DNA of 64,000 nt, taken from contig JADJBM010000034.1 of assembly GCA_016703785.1 (NCBI GenBank), positions 1 to 64,000 on the forward strand, written 5' to 3'. The first letter of the stretch is position 1; every line of letters starts with the position of its first letter. Under the pieces are notes generated by a model that did no database searches, was not told where the DNA came from, and was given only the letters and a program-made list of their open reading frames with translations. Shown piece after piece: positions 44,797 through 53,058 of the stretch. The position numbers and the translations under genes are program-made. This stretch comes from Betaproteobacteria bacterium. Its GTDB lineage: Bacteria > Pseudomonadota > Gammaproteobacteria > Burkholderiales > Rhodocyclaceae.

Positions 44797-46095
44797 ATGC
44801 CCTATTTCGATCAAAGCACCGAAACCCTGCCGCGAGATCGGCTCCAGGCCTTGCAGTTCACCAAACTGCAAACCCTGACCGCAGAACTGTGGGAGAACAA
44901 CCGTTTCTACACCGCCAAATGGAAGGCCGCCGGTGTCCAGCCGGGCGACCTCAAGTCGCTCGCCGACTTGTCGCGGCTGCCGCTCACCACGAAGAGCGAA
45001 CTGATGGCGGACCAGGCCGCCAGCGGCCCCTTCGGCAACAACCTGACCTACCCGACCGATCAGTACGTGCGCTTCCACCAGACGTCCGGCACCACCGGCG
45101 TGCCGCTCAAGGTGCCAGACACCGAAGCCGGCTGGCAGTGGTGGGGCCGCTGCTGGGGCCACGTCCTGGCCGGCGCCGGCGTGACAGCCGCCGACCGCGT
45201 CTTCATGGCCTTCTCCTTCGGACCCTTCGTCGGTTTCTGGGCCGCGACGGAAGGCGCGCGCCAGCTCGGCGCGCTGATGGTCCCGGGCGGCGGGCGCGAT
45301 TCGCCGCAGCGCCTCGAACTCATGCGCGAGGTCGGCGCCACCGTGCTCTGCTGCACGCCGACCTACGCATTGCGCCTGTCGGAAGTGGCGCGCGAGACCG
45401 GCTTCGACCTTTCCTCGATCCCCATGCGCTCCATCGTGAATGCCGGCGAGCCGGGCGCCAACGTGCCGTCGACCAAGGCGCGCATCGAGGAGGCGTGGAA
45501 AGCCAAGTGCTACGACCATGCCGGCGCCACCGAAGTCGGCGCGCATTCCTTCGAATGCGAAGTCCAGCCCGGCGGCACCCATCTCATCGAGAGCGAGTAC
45601 ATTGCCGAGATTCTCGATCCCGCCACCGGCCAGCCGGTCGCGGAAGGCGAGCGCGGCGAACTGGTCATCACCAACCTCGGTCGCGCGGGCTTCCCCATCG
45701 TCCGCTACCGCACGGGCGACATCGTGCGCACCACCACGCAGCGCTGCGCTTGCGGGCGCACCTCGCTGCGCTTCGAGGGCGGCATCATCGGCCGCGCCGA
45801 CGACATGGTGACGGTGCGCGGCGTCAACGTGTATCCGGCCGGCGTCGAGAACATCCTGCGCAAGTTCGCCGAGGTCGACGAGTTCCGCATCACCGTCAAC
45901 AAGCAGCGCCAGATGGACGAGATGGATGTCGAGGTCGAGTTGTGCGAAGGCGCCGACCCGAACGTCGTGCACACCATCGCCGAGCGACTGGACACGATGC
46001 TCTCCTTCCGCCCGCGCGTGCATTTCGTCGCCCGCAACGTGCTGCCGCGCTTCGAACTGAAGGCCAAGCGCTTCCACGTCAACCGCGACGCGTGA
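44797..46095 (+). CDS. PaaK-family aryl-CoA ligase
   Basis: 432 residues, ANL superfamily, phenylacetate-CoA ligase branch. AMP-binding P-loop YVRFHQTSGTTGVPLKVPDT, A5-like MRSIVNAGEPGANVPSTK, YDHAGATEVGAHSFECEVQP, A8 REYRTGD equivalent IVRYRTGDIVRTTTQRCACG, RTSLRFEGGIIGRADDMVTV, and the C-terminal RGVNVYPAGVENILRKFAEV. The CACG cysteines are typical of this branch. It probably activates an aromatic acid; 4-hydroxybenzoate, the product of this pathway, is the natural guess, phenylacetate another. Confidence 0.88.
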   Translation: MPYFDQSTETLPRDRLQALQFTKLQTLTAELWENNRFYTAKWKAAGVQPGDLKSLADLSRLPLTTKSELMADQAASGPFGNNLTYPTDQYVRFHQTSGTTGVPLKVPDTEAGWQWWGRCWGHVLAGAGVTAADRVFMAFSFGPFVGFWAATEGARQLGALMVPGGGRDSPQRLELMREVGATVLCCTPTYALRLSEVARETGFDLSSIPMRSIVNAGEPGANVPSTKARIEEAWKAKCYDHAGATEVGAHSFECEVQPGGTHLIESEYIAEILDPATGQPVAEGERGELVITNLGRAGFPIVRYRTGDIVRTTTQRCACGRTSLRFEGGIIGRADDMVTVRGVNVYPAGVENILRKFAEVDEFRITVNKQRQMDEMDVEVELCEGADPNVVHTIAERLDTMLSFRPRVHFVARNVLPRFELKAKRFHVNRDA

Positions 46096-46105
46096 GGGTC
46101 ATCCC

Positions 46106-46963
46106 GTGACCCTGCGCTGGCGCAGCTGTCCGCGTCCGGCGGGCAGCACCGTGACGCGGCCGGCTACCCCGCCCGGCACGGTGGTGTATGCCATCGGCGA
46201 CATCCACGGCCGGGCCGACCTGCTCGCGCGGCTGCTCGCCGGCATCCGTGCCGACGCGCGACGCCGGCGCGCGCAGCGGCGCGTGGCGGTCTTCCTCGGC
46301 GACTATGTCAACCGCGGCCCCGAGTGCCGGGCCGTCGTCGAGCAGCTGCTGGCGCCCGGCCTCGACGGCTTCGAGATCGTCAACCTCATGGGCAACGTCG
46401 AGCAGGCGATGCTGCGCTACCTCGACGGCGAGATGGCCATCGCCATCAACTGGCTCGAGTACGGCGGCATCGAGACCGCCGCCGCCTACGGCGTGGCCTG
46501 CCCGCTCCCGCGCCGCCGGGACGAGCACCTGCTCGAAGCCATGCGCTGGCATGAGGACTACCAGGACGCCTACGGCGCCACGATGCCGCCGCAGCCCGAT
46601 GAGATCGACGGCCTCGAAGCGCTGCGGCACGCGCTGACGGCGGCGCTGCCGCCCGCGCACCTGGCCTTCTTCCGCGGCCTGCGGACGATGTGGCGCGAGG
46701 GCGGCTACTGCTTCGCCCACGCCGGCATCGTGCCCGGCGTGCCGCTGGCCGAACAGGCGGCGCGCGACTGCATGTGGATCCGCCGTCGCTTCCTCGATTC
46801 CGAACTCGACCACGGCGCCGTGATCGTGCACGGCCACAGCATCAGTCCCGAACCGGAGGTGCGGCCCAACCGCATCGGCATCGACACCGGCGCCTACAAA
46901 TCCGGCGTCCTCACCTGCCTCGTCCTCGACGGCGAAGAGCGCAGCTTCCTCCAGACCACATAA
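46106..46963 (+). CDS. PPP-type serine/threonine phosphatase-like metallophosphoesterase
   Basis: 285 residues from GTG 46106. The metal-binding motifs are GTVVYAIGDIHGRADLLARL (GDxHG), VAVFLGDYVNRGPECRAVVE (GDxxxRG), NLMGNVEQAMLRYLDGEMAI (GNxE), CFAHAGIVPGVPLAEQAARD and AVIVHGHSISPEPEV (the two histidines). This is the bacterial PrpA/ApaH-like branch. It follows the CoA ligase by ten bases but is probably unrelated to phenol metabolism. Confidence 0.88.
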   Translation: MTLRWRSCPRPAGSTVTRPATPPGTVVYAIGDIHGRADLLARLLAGIRADARRRRAQRRVAVFLGDYVNRGPECRAVVEQLLAPGLDGFEIVNLMGNVEQAMLRYLDGEMAIAINWLEYGGIETAAAYGVACPLPRRRDEHLLEAMRWHEDYQDAYGATMPPQPDEIDGLEALRHALTAALPPAHLAFFRGLRTMWREGGYCFAHAGIVPGVPLAEQAARDCMWIRRRFLDSELDHGAVIVHGHSISPEPEVRPNRIGIDTGAYKSGVLTCLVLDGEERSFLQTT

Positions 46964-46966
46964 TTT

Positions 46967-47032
46967 CCCCCCTTTGCAAAAGGGGGGGGCAGGGGGGATT
47001 TGCAGTTCCGTCATTCCCGCACAAGCGGGAAT
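46967..47032. repeat. C/G-run hairpin and REP-like palindrome
   Basis: CCCCCCTTT pairs with AAAGGGGGG across a short loop (46967-46988), followed by CGTCATTCCCGC, ACAA, GCGGGAAT (47009-47032), the same palindrome type as at 29774. It sits between the phosphoesterase stop and the next gene and could attenuate transcription. Confidence 0.7.
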
Positions 47033-47052
47033 CTAGCATCGTAGAATCCCCC

Positions 47053-47703
47053 ATGCCTGCCGCAAGCACCGAACTTCGCGACGCCCTCGGCACCTTCCAT
47101 GTGCCGACGGAAGGCACCCTGCGCATCGTCAGCCTCGTCCCCAGCCTCACCGAACTGCTCTGCGACCTCGGACTCGCGGACAAACTCGTCGGCCGCAGCG
47201 GCTTTTGCATCCATCCGCGCGAGACCGTCAAGCGCATCCCCAAGATGGGCGGCACCAAGGACGCCGACATCGAAAAGATCCGCGCCGCTGCGCCCACCCA
47301 CCTCGTCGTGAACATCGACGAGAACCGCCGCGAGCAGGTCGGCGAACTCGCCCGTTTCATCCCGCACGTCATCGTCACGCACCCGAACACGCCGGAAGAC
47401 AACCTTGAACTCTTCCGCCTCTTCGGCGGCCTCTTCCGCTGCGAAGCGCAAGCCGAGCAACTCGCCGCCGACTTCCGCGCCGCGCGCGAGGAACTGCGCC
47501 GCGCTGTCGAATACCTGCCGCGCCAGCGCGTGGGCTACCTCATCTGGAAGGACCCCTGGATGACTGTCGCCCGCGACACCTCACCCGCCATCTCCGCTGC
47601 GATGGCCCTGCCGCCGGCGGCTGGGGACACCCTGCCCGAGGCTTTACAGAGCGAGGCCTGCTTTCCGGAACCGTCCGCACGCCGAACTTGCAGGGGCCGT
47701 TGA
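47053..47703 (+). pseudogene. truncated BtuF-like substrate-binding protein
   Basis: Residues 1-170 match helical-backbone metal/cobalamin receptor proteins: LRIVSLVPSLTELLCDLGLA, DKLVGRSGFCIHPRETVKRI, PKMGGTKDADIEKIRAAAPT, QRVGYLIWKDPWMTVARDT. The family should continue about 80 residues with a Y-I-(S/T)-x-(L/M)-L motif. After DT the frame becomes SPAISAAMALPPAAGDTLPE and ends in unrelated sequence. No signal peptide is present, so it is like the cytoplasmic/soluble 'cobalamin-binding' variants seen in proteobacteria. Sequence similarity to the family stops near 47650. Confidence 0.7.
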
Positions 47704-48248
47704 ACTCATCGGGATTTGGTGTCCGGCACAACGCCCGCTTGGCGCATTGCGGCAGGCCTGCTAGTCAGCCGCTGGAAACGGCGATGGAAGTTCTTGGCCG
47801 GTACCGGCTAGCGGGGACACGCTAGGCCGCCACCCTGTCACTGTGATTGGTTTTACCGAAAGCTCCTCGGGCAAAGCCTTGTGTGCAGCCAGCTTCATAG
47901 GCTACTCGCTGGGTAACAACTTATCGGCCTTGACGGAGAGATGGTGCCCTTGTACGGCAAACCCTGCGGCGGGCACGGCCGGGCTGCGCTTTGGAAAGCT
48001 TTCTGGCTGTTGTTTGCTGCAATGCCTTTGTTTTGTAAGTCAGCCACCGGAATACGGGCGAAGATATTATTGTCCGCCTTCTGGTTATGGGACTTTTGCT
48101 AATCGGCTAGGAGCCATCATTCAAGGCTGAACGTGCAGGAGCGCTGGAAGCCTTGGTAGTATCGTTATTCACACGCATACGGATTCCCGCTCTTTCGCTG
48201 AGCAACGATCGCTTCGGGTCGTGACCTGAAATTAGCGATAAAGCCTCC
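47704..48248. other. 545-base stretch without a recognisable gene, lower G+C
   Basis: G+C and codon character drop compared with both sides. A 95-codon open frame (47843-48130, plus) has a composition unlike the neighbours (many Cys, Ser) and no recognised motif. A copy of the AAGTCAG/ACGG motif lies at 48034 and a near copy with one-base shorter spacing at about 47762. The stretch begins where the BtuF-like gene loses its identity, so it may be an insertion or a recombination scar. Confidence 0.5.
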
Positions 48249-49286
48249 ATGATCGTCGTAAGCAGATCCGCACCTGGCCAGGCGGCACGCGCCATTTCGG
48301 TCAGGTTGCTTGCATTGATTGCTGGTCTTGCGCTGGCCCTTCCGGCCTGGCCGCAGGCGATCGTGAATTCCCTCGGCATGCAATTCGTGCGCGTGCCCGC
48401 CGGCGAATTCCTCATGGGCAGCGAGGAATCGCCCGAGTCGCTGGCCCGCGCCTATCCGCAGTACGAGCGCGGCCGCTTCGAGAAGCTGGGCGACGAGGCG
48501 CCGGTGCATCGCGTGCGCATCACGCGGGCCTTCCTGCTCGGCCAGCATGAGGTCACCGTCGGGCAGTTCCGCAGGTTCCTCGCCGAGTCGGGCTACGTGC
48601 CGGAGTCCGTCGCCGACGGCACGGGCGGGTACGGCTACCGGCGCGACTATGACCCGGCGAAGACGCCGCGCGGCGATGCCTTCGAGGGGCGCGACCCCAG
48701 ATACGACTGGCGCAATCCGGGCTTTCGCCAGGGCGAGGACCATCCGGTGCTCAACGTCACCTGGAACGACGCCGTGGCCATGGCGGTCTGGCTGAGCCGC
48801 AAGGAAGGCCGCACCTATCGCCTGCCGACCGAGGCCGAGTGGGAATATGCCTGCCGCGCGGGCGTGCGCACGCGCTATTCGAACGGCGACGATCCGCAGG
48901 CGCTGCGGCAGGTCGCCAATGTCTTCGATGCCGATTCGGCGGCGAACTGGCCGGCCTGGCGGAACTTCGCGATCAATGGCAGCGACGGTTACGCGTTCAC
49001 CGCACCGGTGGGCAGCTTCGCGCCTAACGCATTGGGGCTGTACGACATGCTCGGCAACGCCTGGGAGTGGGTGTCCGACTGGCACGACGATCGCTATTAC
49101 GCCAGTTCGCCGCAGGACGATCCCGCCGGCCCGGCGAGCGGCAGCGTGCGCGTGCGCCGCGGCGGCTCCTGGCACACCTGGCCACTGTATGCACGCTGTG
49201 CCTTCCGCAACTGGAATTCACCTGCGACGCGCTACACCTTGCTCGGCATGCGACTGCTGCGTGAAGTGGATGACGACGAGCGCTGA
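48249..49286 (+). CDS. exported SUMF1-domain (formylglycine-generating-enzyme-like) protein
   Basis: 345 residues. Signal peptide (VRLLALIAGLALALPAWPQA), then a full SUMF1 domain: MQFVRVPAGEFLMGSEESPE, HRVRITRAFLLGQHEVTVGQ, HPVLNVTWNDAVAMAVWLSR, TYRLPTEAEWEYACRAGVRT, NALGLYDMLGNAWEWVSDWH, SVRVRRGGSWHTWPLYARCA, YTLLGMRLLREVDDDER. SUMF1 folds include formylglycine generators and many unrelated enzymes or ligand-binding proteins (EgtB, PvdO, DGR targets). The catalytic Cys pair of true FGE is not seen, so sulfatase activation is unlikely. Confidence 0.85.
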   Translation: MIVVSRSAPGQAARAISVRLLALIAGLALALPAWPQAIVNSLGMQFVRVPAGEFLMGSEESPESLARAYPQYERGRFEKLGDEAPVHRVRITRAFLLGQHEVTVGQFRRFLAESGYVPESVADGTGGYGYRRDYDPAKTPRGDAFEGRDPRYDWRNPGFRQGEDHPVLNVTWNDAVAMAVWLSRKEGRTYRLPTEAEWEYACRAGVRTRYSNGDDPQALRQVANVFDADSAANWPAWRNFAINGSDGYAFTAPVGSFAPNALGLYDMLGNAWEWVSDWHDDRYYASSPQDDPAGPASGSVRVRRGGSWHTWPLYARCAFRNWNSPATRYTLLGMRLLREVDDDER

Positions 49287-49293
49287 ACGGGTT

Positions 49294-49647
49294 TTATTTC
49301 GCGATGCGCTCTTCCTCCTGCCATGGCCAGCGGCCTTCCACTTCGAGGTGCAGCGTGACGCTGAGGAAGGAGCGGATCAGGATGATCAGGCCGAGCACGG
49401 CGACGCTCTCCAGCGTGGCCGAGACGACGACGGTGCGGATGATGTCGCCGGCGATGAGGAATTCCAGGCCGAGGATGATGGAGCGCCCCAGCTGCCGCCG
49501 GTAGGTCTTGTAGGCGATGCCCTCGGGCAGCGTGCGGAATGTGCGCAGGAAGGCGACGGAGGAAACGCACGAGCCGACCATGACCACGAGCACGCCGATC
49601 GCCTCGATGGCGTAGCCGGCGAAAGAGATGATTTCCGTGAACTGCAT
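49294..49647 (-). CDS. DUF1622 membrane protein
   Basis: 117 residues with three membrane helices: MQFTEIISFAGYAIEAIGVL, YKTYRRQLGRSIILGLEFLI, AGDIIRTVVVSATLESVAVL, LIILIRSFLSVTLHLEVEGR. The R-x-x-L-G-x-x-I-x-L-G-L-E-x-L-x-A-x-D-I-I-x-T pattern is the DUF1622 signature. Function unknown. Convergent with the SUMF1 gene. Confidence 0.88.
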   Translation of the reverse strand: MQFTEIISFAGYAIEAIGVLVVMVGSCVSSVAFLRTFRTLPEGIAYKTYRRQLGRSIILGLEFLIAGDIIRTVVVSATLESVAVLGLIILIRSFLSVTLHLEVEGRWPWQEEERIAK

Positions 49648-49755
49648 GCCGTGGACCTCCGGAGCGATGAGAGAGAGCTTGCCGCCCGGTACCATTTTAG
49701 CCGGTCATGCTTGCGGTGATGTGCGATCATTGACCGATCGAAAAAGGAATACCCA

Positions 49756-50289
49756 ATGAAGCCATCAGTATTGATTGCCGCCGCCTGCGTGCTGGCGGCA
49801 TCCGGATGCTCGACGTCGCAGCTCTTCGGTTCCGCTGACAGGACGCCGGGCGATGCGCCGGTTGCCGCGCCCGCGCGACCGTCGTCCGAAGTGGCCCCGC
49901 AAGCGAAGGTCGTCGTGCCCGAGCCGACGCGCAAACCGGCCGGTTCGCCACCGGATGCGCGCCCAGCGCCGGATGCCATCATCAAGCTCAAACCGGGTAG
50001 CGATCGGCTGTCGGGCGACATGGAGGCCCGCCTCATGGCCATCGCGCAGCGGGCTCGCGAAGACGAGCAGATCATGCTGCGCCTGGAAAGCTATGTGCCC
50101 GATGGCGGAAGCCACGCACTGAACCTCGGTATTGCGGAGCAGTCCCTGCAGGTGATCAGGAAACGCCTCCTGGAACTGAGCGTCTCCCCCCGGCGGATAT
50201 TCCTGGCCCCGTTCGGCGAGGAACACCGCGCGGAACGGGACCGGCACATGCACTGGGTGGAAATCTACCTGTTCAGGCCGCGGCTGTAG
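49756..50289 (+). CDS. OmpA-like lipoprotein
   Basis: 177 residues. Lipobox in VLIAAACVLAASGCSTSQ, a Pro/Ala linker (about 25-70), and a C-terminal region, IIKLKPGSDRLSGDMEARLM, IMLRLESYVPDGGSHALNLG, IAEQSLQVIRKRLLELSVSP, RRIFLAPFGEEHRAE, whose spacing follows an OmpA-C fold (outer ring, S-x-A-L-N-x-x-x-A-x-x-R motif weakly conserved). Probably a peptidoglycan-associated outer-membrane lipoprotein. Confidence 0.7.
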   Translation: MKPSVLIAAACVLAASGCSTSQLFGSADRTPGDAPVAAPARPSSEVAPQAKVVVPEPTRKPAGSPPDARPAPDAIIKLKPGSDRLSGDMEARLMAIAQRAREDEQIMLRLESYVPDGGSHALNLGIAEQSLQVIRKRLLELSVSPRRIFLAPFGEEHRAERDRHMHWVEIYLFRPRL

Positions 50290-50300
50290 GATGCGGCCGG

Positions 50301-51308
50301 CTACGACACCGGCGCAATGGCGCGCGCACGCAACTGGCCGCAGCCGCCGTCGATGTCCTGGCCGGCGGACTGGCGCAGCTTGGTGAGGATGCCGCGCTTG
50401 TACAGCGCCAAAGACATCGCTTCCGCACTTTCCTGCGCGGGACGCCTGAAGCCAAGGCCGTCCACCGCGTTGTAGGGGATGAGGTTCATCACTGCATACT
50501 TCCCCGCCAGCAGGCGGGCGATGCCGTCGACTTCCTCGGCGCCGTCGTTCACGCCTTCGAGCAATGTCCACTGGTACTGGATCGGGTAGCCGGTGGCGCG
50601 GGCGTAGGCTTCGCCGAGTTCGACGAGCTCGGCCGGGTCGATGCGTTGCGCACGCGGCAGCAGTTGCGCACGCAGGTCGGCGCGGGTCGAATGCAGCGAG
50701 AGCGCCAGCGCCGGCTTCACCCTTGCTTGCGGCAGCCGTTCGAAGACACGCCGGTCGCCGACGGTGGAGAAGACCAGGTTCTTGTGGCCGATGTCGCCCA
50801 GCGTGCCGAGCAGGTCGATGGCCTCGAGCACATTCTCCATGTTGTGCGCCGGTTCGCCCATGCCCATGAACACGACTTTTTTTACGGCACGTTGGGTGCG
50901 TGCAAGCACCACTTGCGCGACGATCTCGGCGCTGCCGAGCTGGCGCAGCAGGCCGTCGCGGCCGGTCATGCAGAAGACGCAGCCGACCGCGCAGCCGACC
51001 TGGGTGGATACGCACAGGCCGTCCTTCGGCAGCAGCACGCTCTCCACCGTCTGGCCGTCGGTCAGTTCGACCAGCAGGCGCGAGGAGCCGTCCTCACCCG
51101 CGTGTTCTGAACGCAGGCGCGCGAGAGCCTGCCATTCCGCTGCAAGGGCAGGCAAGGCTGTGCGCACTTCAAGGGGAAGAAAATTCTCAGGCCGGCTGCG
51201 GCCGCTGTCCAGCGGCAGCGCCCGCGTCCAGTTGCGCAGGATCAGTTCTTCATGGCCCGGCTTGGCGCTGAGGGCGCGCAGGCGCTGGCGGATGTGTTCG
51301 ATGTGCAT
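50301..51308 (-). CDS. RlmN/Cfr-family radical SAM methyltransferase-like protein
   Basis: 335 residues from ATG 51308. The [4Fe-4S] motif is in STQVGCAVGCVFCMTGRDGL (C-x3-C-x2-C), SAM-binding KVVFMGMGEPAHNMENVLEA, and the C-terminal methyl-carrying cysteine in GQDIDGGCGQLRARAIAP, as in RlmN (GxDIxAACGQL). The glycine pair before the cysteine, GEPAHN in place of GEPLxN, and a shorter N-terminus separate it from housekeeping RlmN, so it may be a paralogue acting on another RNA site. Confidence 0.85.
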   Translation of the reverse strand: MHIEHIRQRLRALSAKPGHEELILRNWTRALPLDSGRSRPENFLPLEVRTALPALAAEWQALARLRSEHAGEDGSSRLLVELTDGQTVESVLLPKDGLCVSTQVGCAVGCVFCMTGRDGLLRQLGSAEIVAQVVLARTQRAVKKVVFMGMGEPAHNMENVLEAIDLLGTLGDIGHKNLVFSTVGDRRVFERLPQARVKPALALSLHSTRADLRAQLLPRAQRIDPAELVELGEAYARATGYPIQYQWTLLEGVNDGAEEVDGIARLLAGKYAVMNLIPYNAVDGLGFRRPAQESAEAMSLALYKRGILTKLRQSAGQDIDGGCGQLRARAIAPVS

Positions 51309-51396
51309 GGGAAGGCGAATGTTAGGGCCTGCCTTCGAAATTTGAAAGCAACATCCGGATTGCAAGGCGTGGCCGCGTGAGAAATACTGAGCCCTC

Positions 51397-52509
51397 ATGA
51401 CGCGCCCTGCTTCCACGAAGAACCGAAAATCCCCGCCGGATTCGCGCTGGCAGGCAGTCATTGGTCGCAACCCGCAGGCTGACGGGGTATTCGTTTACGC
51501 GGTCAAGACGACGGGCGTGTATTGCCGGCCTTCCTGTCCCTCCAGAACCGCGAAGCGCGAGAACGTCGAGTTCTTCGACTCGAACGAGCAGGCGGTCGCG
51601 GCGGGCTACCGCGCCTGCAAGCGCTGCCGGCCAGAATCGCTGTCGCAGGAAATGCGGCATCAGGCGCTGGCGATCCAGGCCTGCCGGGCGATCGAGCAGA
51701 GTGCCTCACCGCTCCCGCTCGCCGAACTGGCGCAGCAGGCCGGACTGAGTCCGCACCATTTCCACCGCATCTTCAAGGCAGCCACCGGCCTGACGCCGAA
51801 GACGTACTACAAATCTGTGCGTGCCGGGCGGGTGGCGGCTGCGCTGCAGTCCGCGCCCTCGGTGACGGAGGCGATCTACGCGGCCGGCTTCAATTCGGCG
51901 GGGCGCTTTTACGAGGAATCCGGCGCCCTGCTCGGCATGGCGCCAACCACCTACCGCAAGGGTGCGTCCGGCGAGCAGATCCGCTACGCCGTCGCACCCT
52001 GCGCCCTGGGGCAGGTCCTCGTCGCCGCCACGCGCATGGGCGTTTGCGCCATCGAGTTCGGCGAGGCGGCGCCAGCATTGGTCGAGCGCCTGCGCGAACG
52101 CTTTCCCGCAGCGCATTTCGAATCCGCCGATGCGGAATTCGGGGATTGGGTCGGTCGCGTGCTGGCTTACCTCGACCAGCCGCGGGGCGGACTGGATCTG
52201 CCGCTGGATGTGCAGGGAACGGTCTTTCAGCGCCGGGTCTGGCAGGCGCTGCGCGACATTCCCGTCGGGCAGACCGCCAGCTACGCCGAGGTCGCCCGGC
52301 GCATCGGACAGCCCAAGGCGCATCGCGCCGTGGCGCATGCCTGCGCGAACAACCAGGTGGCGGTGGCCATCCCCTGCCATCGCGTTGTGCGCAGCGACGG
52401 CAACCTGGCCGGCTATCGCTGGGGCGTCGAGCGCAAGGCGGAATTGCTGCGGAAAGAGGGGGCGCCCGAGGTGTCGCAGCACACCGGGAGGCGCCGGCGG
52501 GAAGAGTAG
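51397..52509 (+). CDS. ada: bifunctional Ada: DNA alkylation-repair transcriptional regulator and methyltransferase
   Basis: 370 residues. N-terminal Ada domain with four cysteines (GVYCRPSCPSRTAKRENVEF, GYRACKRCRPESLSQ), an AraC-type helix-turn-helix (LAELAQQAGLSPHHFHRIFK, VTEAIYAAGFNSAGRFYEES), and a C-terminal O6-alkylguanine-DNA methyltransferase with the active cysteine in AIPCHRVVRSDGNLAGYRWG. Complete Ada architecture. Methylation of the first cysteine would switch it to an activator of its own regulon. Confidence 0.94.
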   Translation: MTRPASTKNRKSPPDSRWQAVIGRNPQADGVFVYAVKTTGVYCRPSCPSRTAKRENVEFFDSNEQAVAAGYRACKRCRPESLSQEMRHQALAIQACRAIEQSASPLPLAELAQQAGLSPHHFHRIFKAATGLTPKTYYKSVRAGRVAAALQSAPSVTEAIYAAGFNSAGRFYEESGALLGMAPTTYRKGASGEQIRYAVAPCALGQVLVAATRMGVCAIEFGEAAPALVERLRERFPAAHFESADAEFGDWVGRVLAYLDQPRGGLDLPLDVQGTVFQRRVWQALRDIPVGQTASYAEVARRIGQPKAHRAVAHACANNQVAVAIPCHRVVRSDGNLAGYRWGVERKAELLRKEGAPEVSQHTGRRRREE

Positions 52510-52549
52510 AATGATTTGCAAACCGACAGAAGGTACCGGAGGTGAGCCG

Positions 52550-53002
52550 ATGAATCCAAGATTGCTTGTCGCGTGCCTACTACTTCTTGTCCCGTATGCC
52601 ACGGTGCAGGCCCAGAAAGTTTACAAAATCATCCAGCCGGACGGCCGAGTGATTTACTCCGACCAGCCGCTCCAGGGCAAGACCACGGCGAAGGAACTCC
52701 CGCCCGTGCCGGAGCAGTCAGGCATCCAGGTGGCCTCTCCCGAGGAAATCCAGGCGGTTAACGAAAGAACGCGCGCGCGCTTCGAAGAAGAGGAGAAGCG
52801 CCGCCAGGCTTCGGCGGAAGCCAGCGCAAAACTGAAAGAGGCGGAGAAGGCCAAGGTGGAGGGTGTGGAGCCCCTGCCCGGGGAACGCACCGGGATCAAG
52901 ACCAAGACCGGCGGGAGAACGCGACTGAACGAAGACTACGATGAACGTCAGAAAAAACTGGACCAGGATCTCGATGACGCCAGGCGAAAAGCCGGGAATT
53001 AG
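52550..53002 (+). CDS. exported DUF4124-domain protein
   Basis: 150 residues from ATG 52550 (GGAGGTGAG upstream). Signal peptide (RLLVACLLLLVPYATVQA), then the short DUF4124 domain (KVYKIIQPDGRVIYSDQPLQ) and a long charged coiled-coil-like segment (ERTRARFEEEEKRRQASAEA, RLNEDYDERQKKLDQDLDDA). Function unknown; DUF4124 proteins are frequent periplasmic proteins of proteobacteria. Confidence 0.88.
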   Translation: MNPRLLVACLLLLVPYATVQAQKVYKIIQPDGRVIYSDQPLQGKTTAKELPPVPEQSGIQVASPEEIQAVNERTRARFEEEEKRRQASAEASAKLKEAEKAKVEGVEPLPGERTGIKTKTGGRTRLNEDYDERQKKLDQDLDDARRKAGN

Positions 53003-53017
53003 GCGATGGAAATGAAC

Positions 53018-53044
53018 ACGGGCGCCGCGGCGCCCGTTTTCATT
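53018..53044 (+). terminator. intrinsic terminator
   Basis: ACGGGCGCCG directly followed by its reverse complement CGGCGCCCGT, then TTTTCATTT. The ten-base stem follows the DUF4124 stop by 15 bases. It separates this gene from the convergent phaC. Confidence 0.85.
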
Positions 53045-53058
53045 TGTCGGCAAACTTC

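Noticed and set aside
47843..48130. 95-codon open frame in the low-G+C segment
   Set aside because: No ribosome site, no recognised motif and odd composition. Kept as part of the unexplained stretch, not called as a gene.
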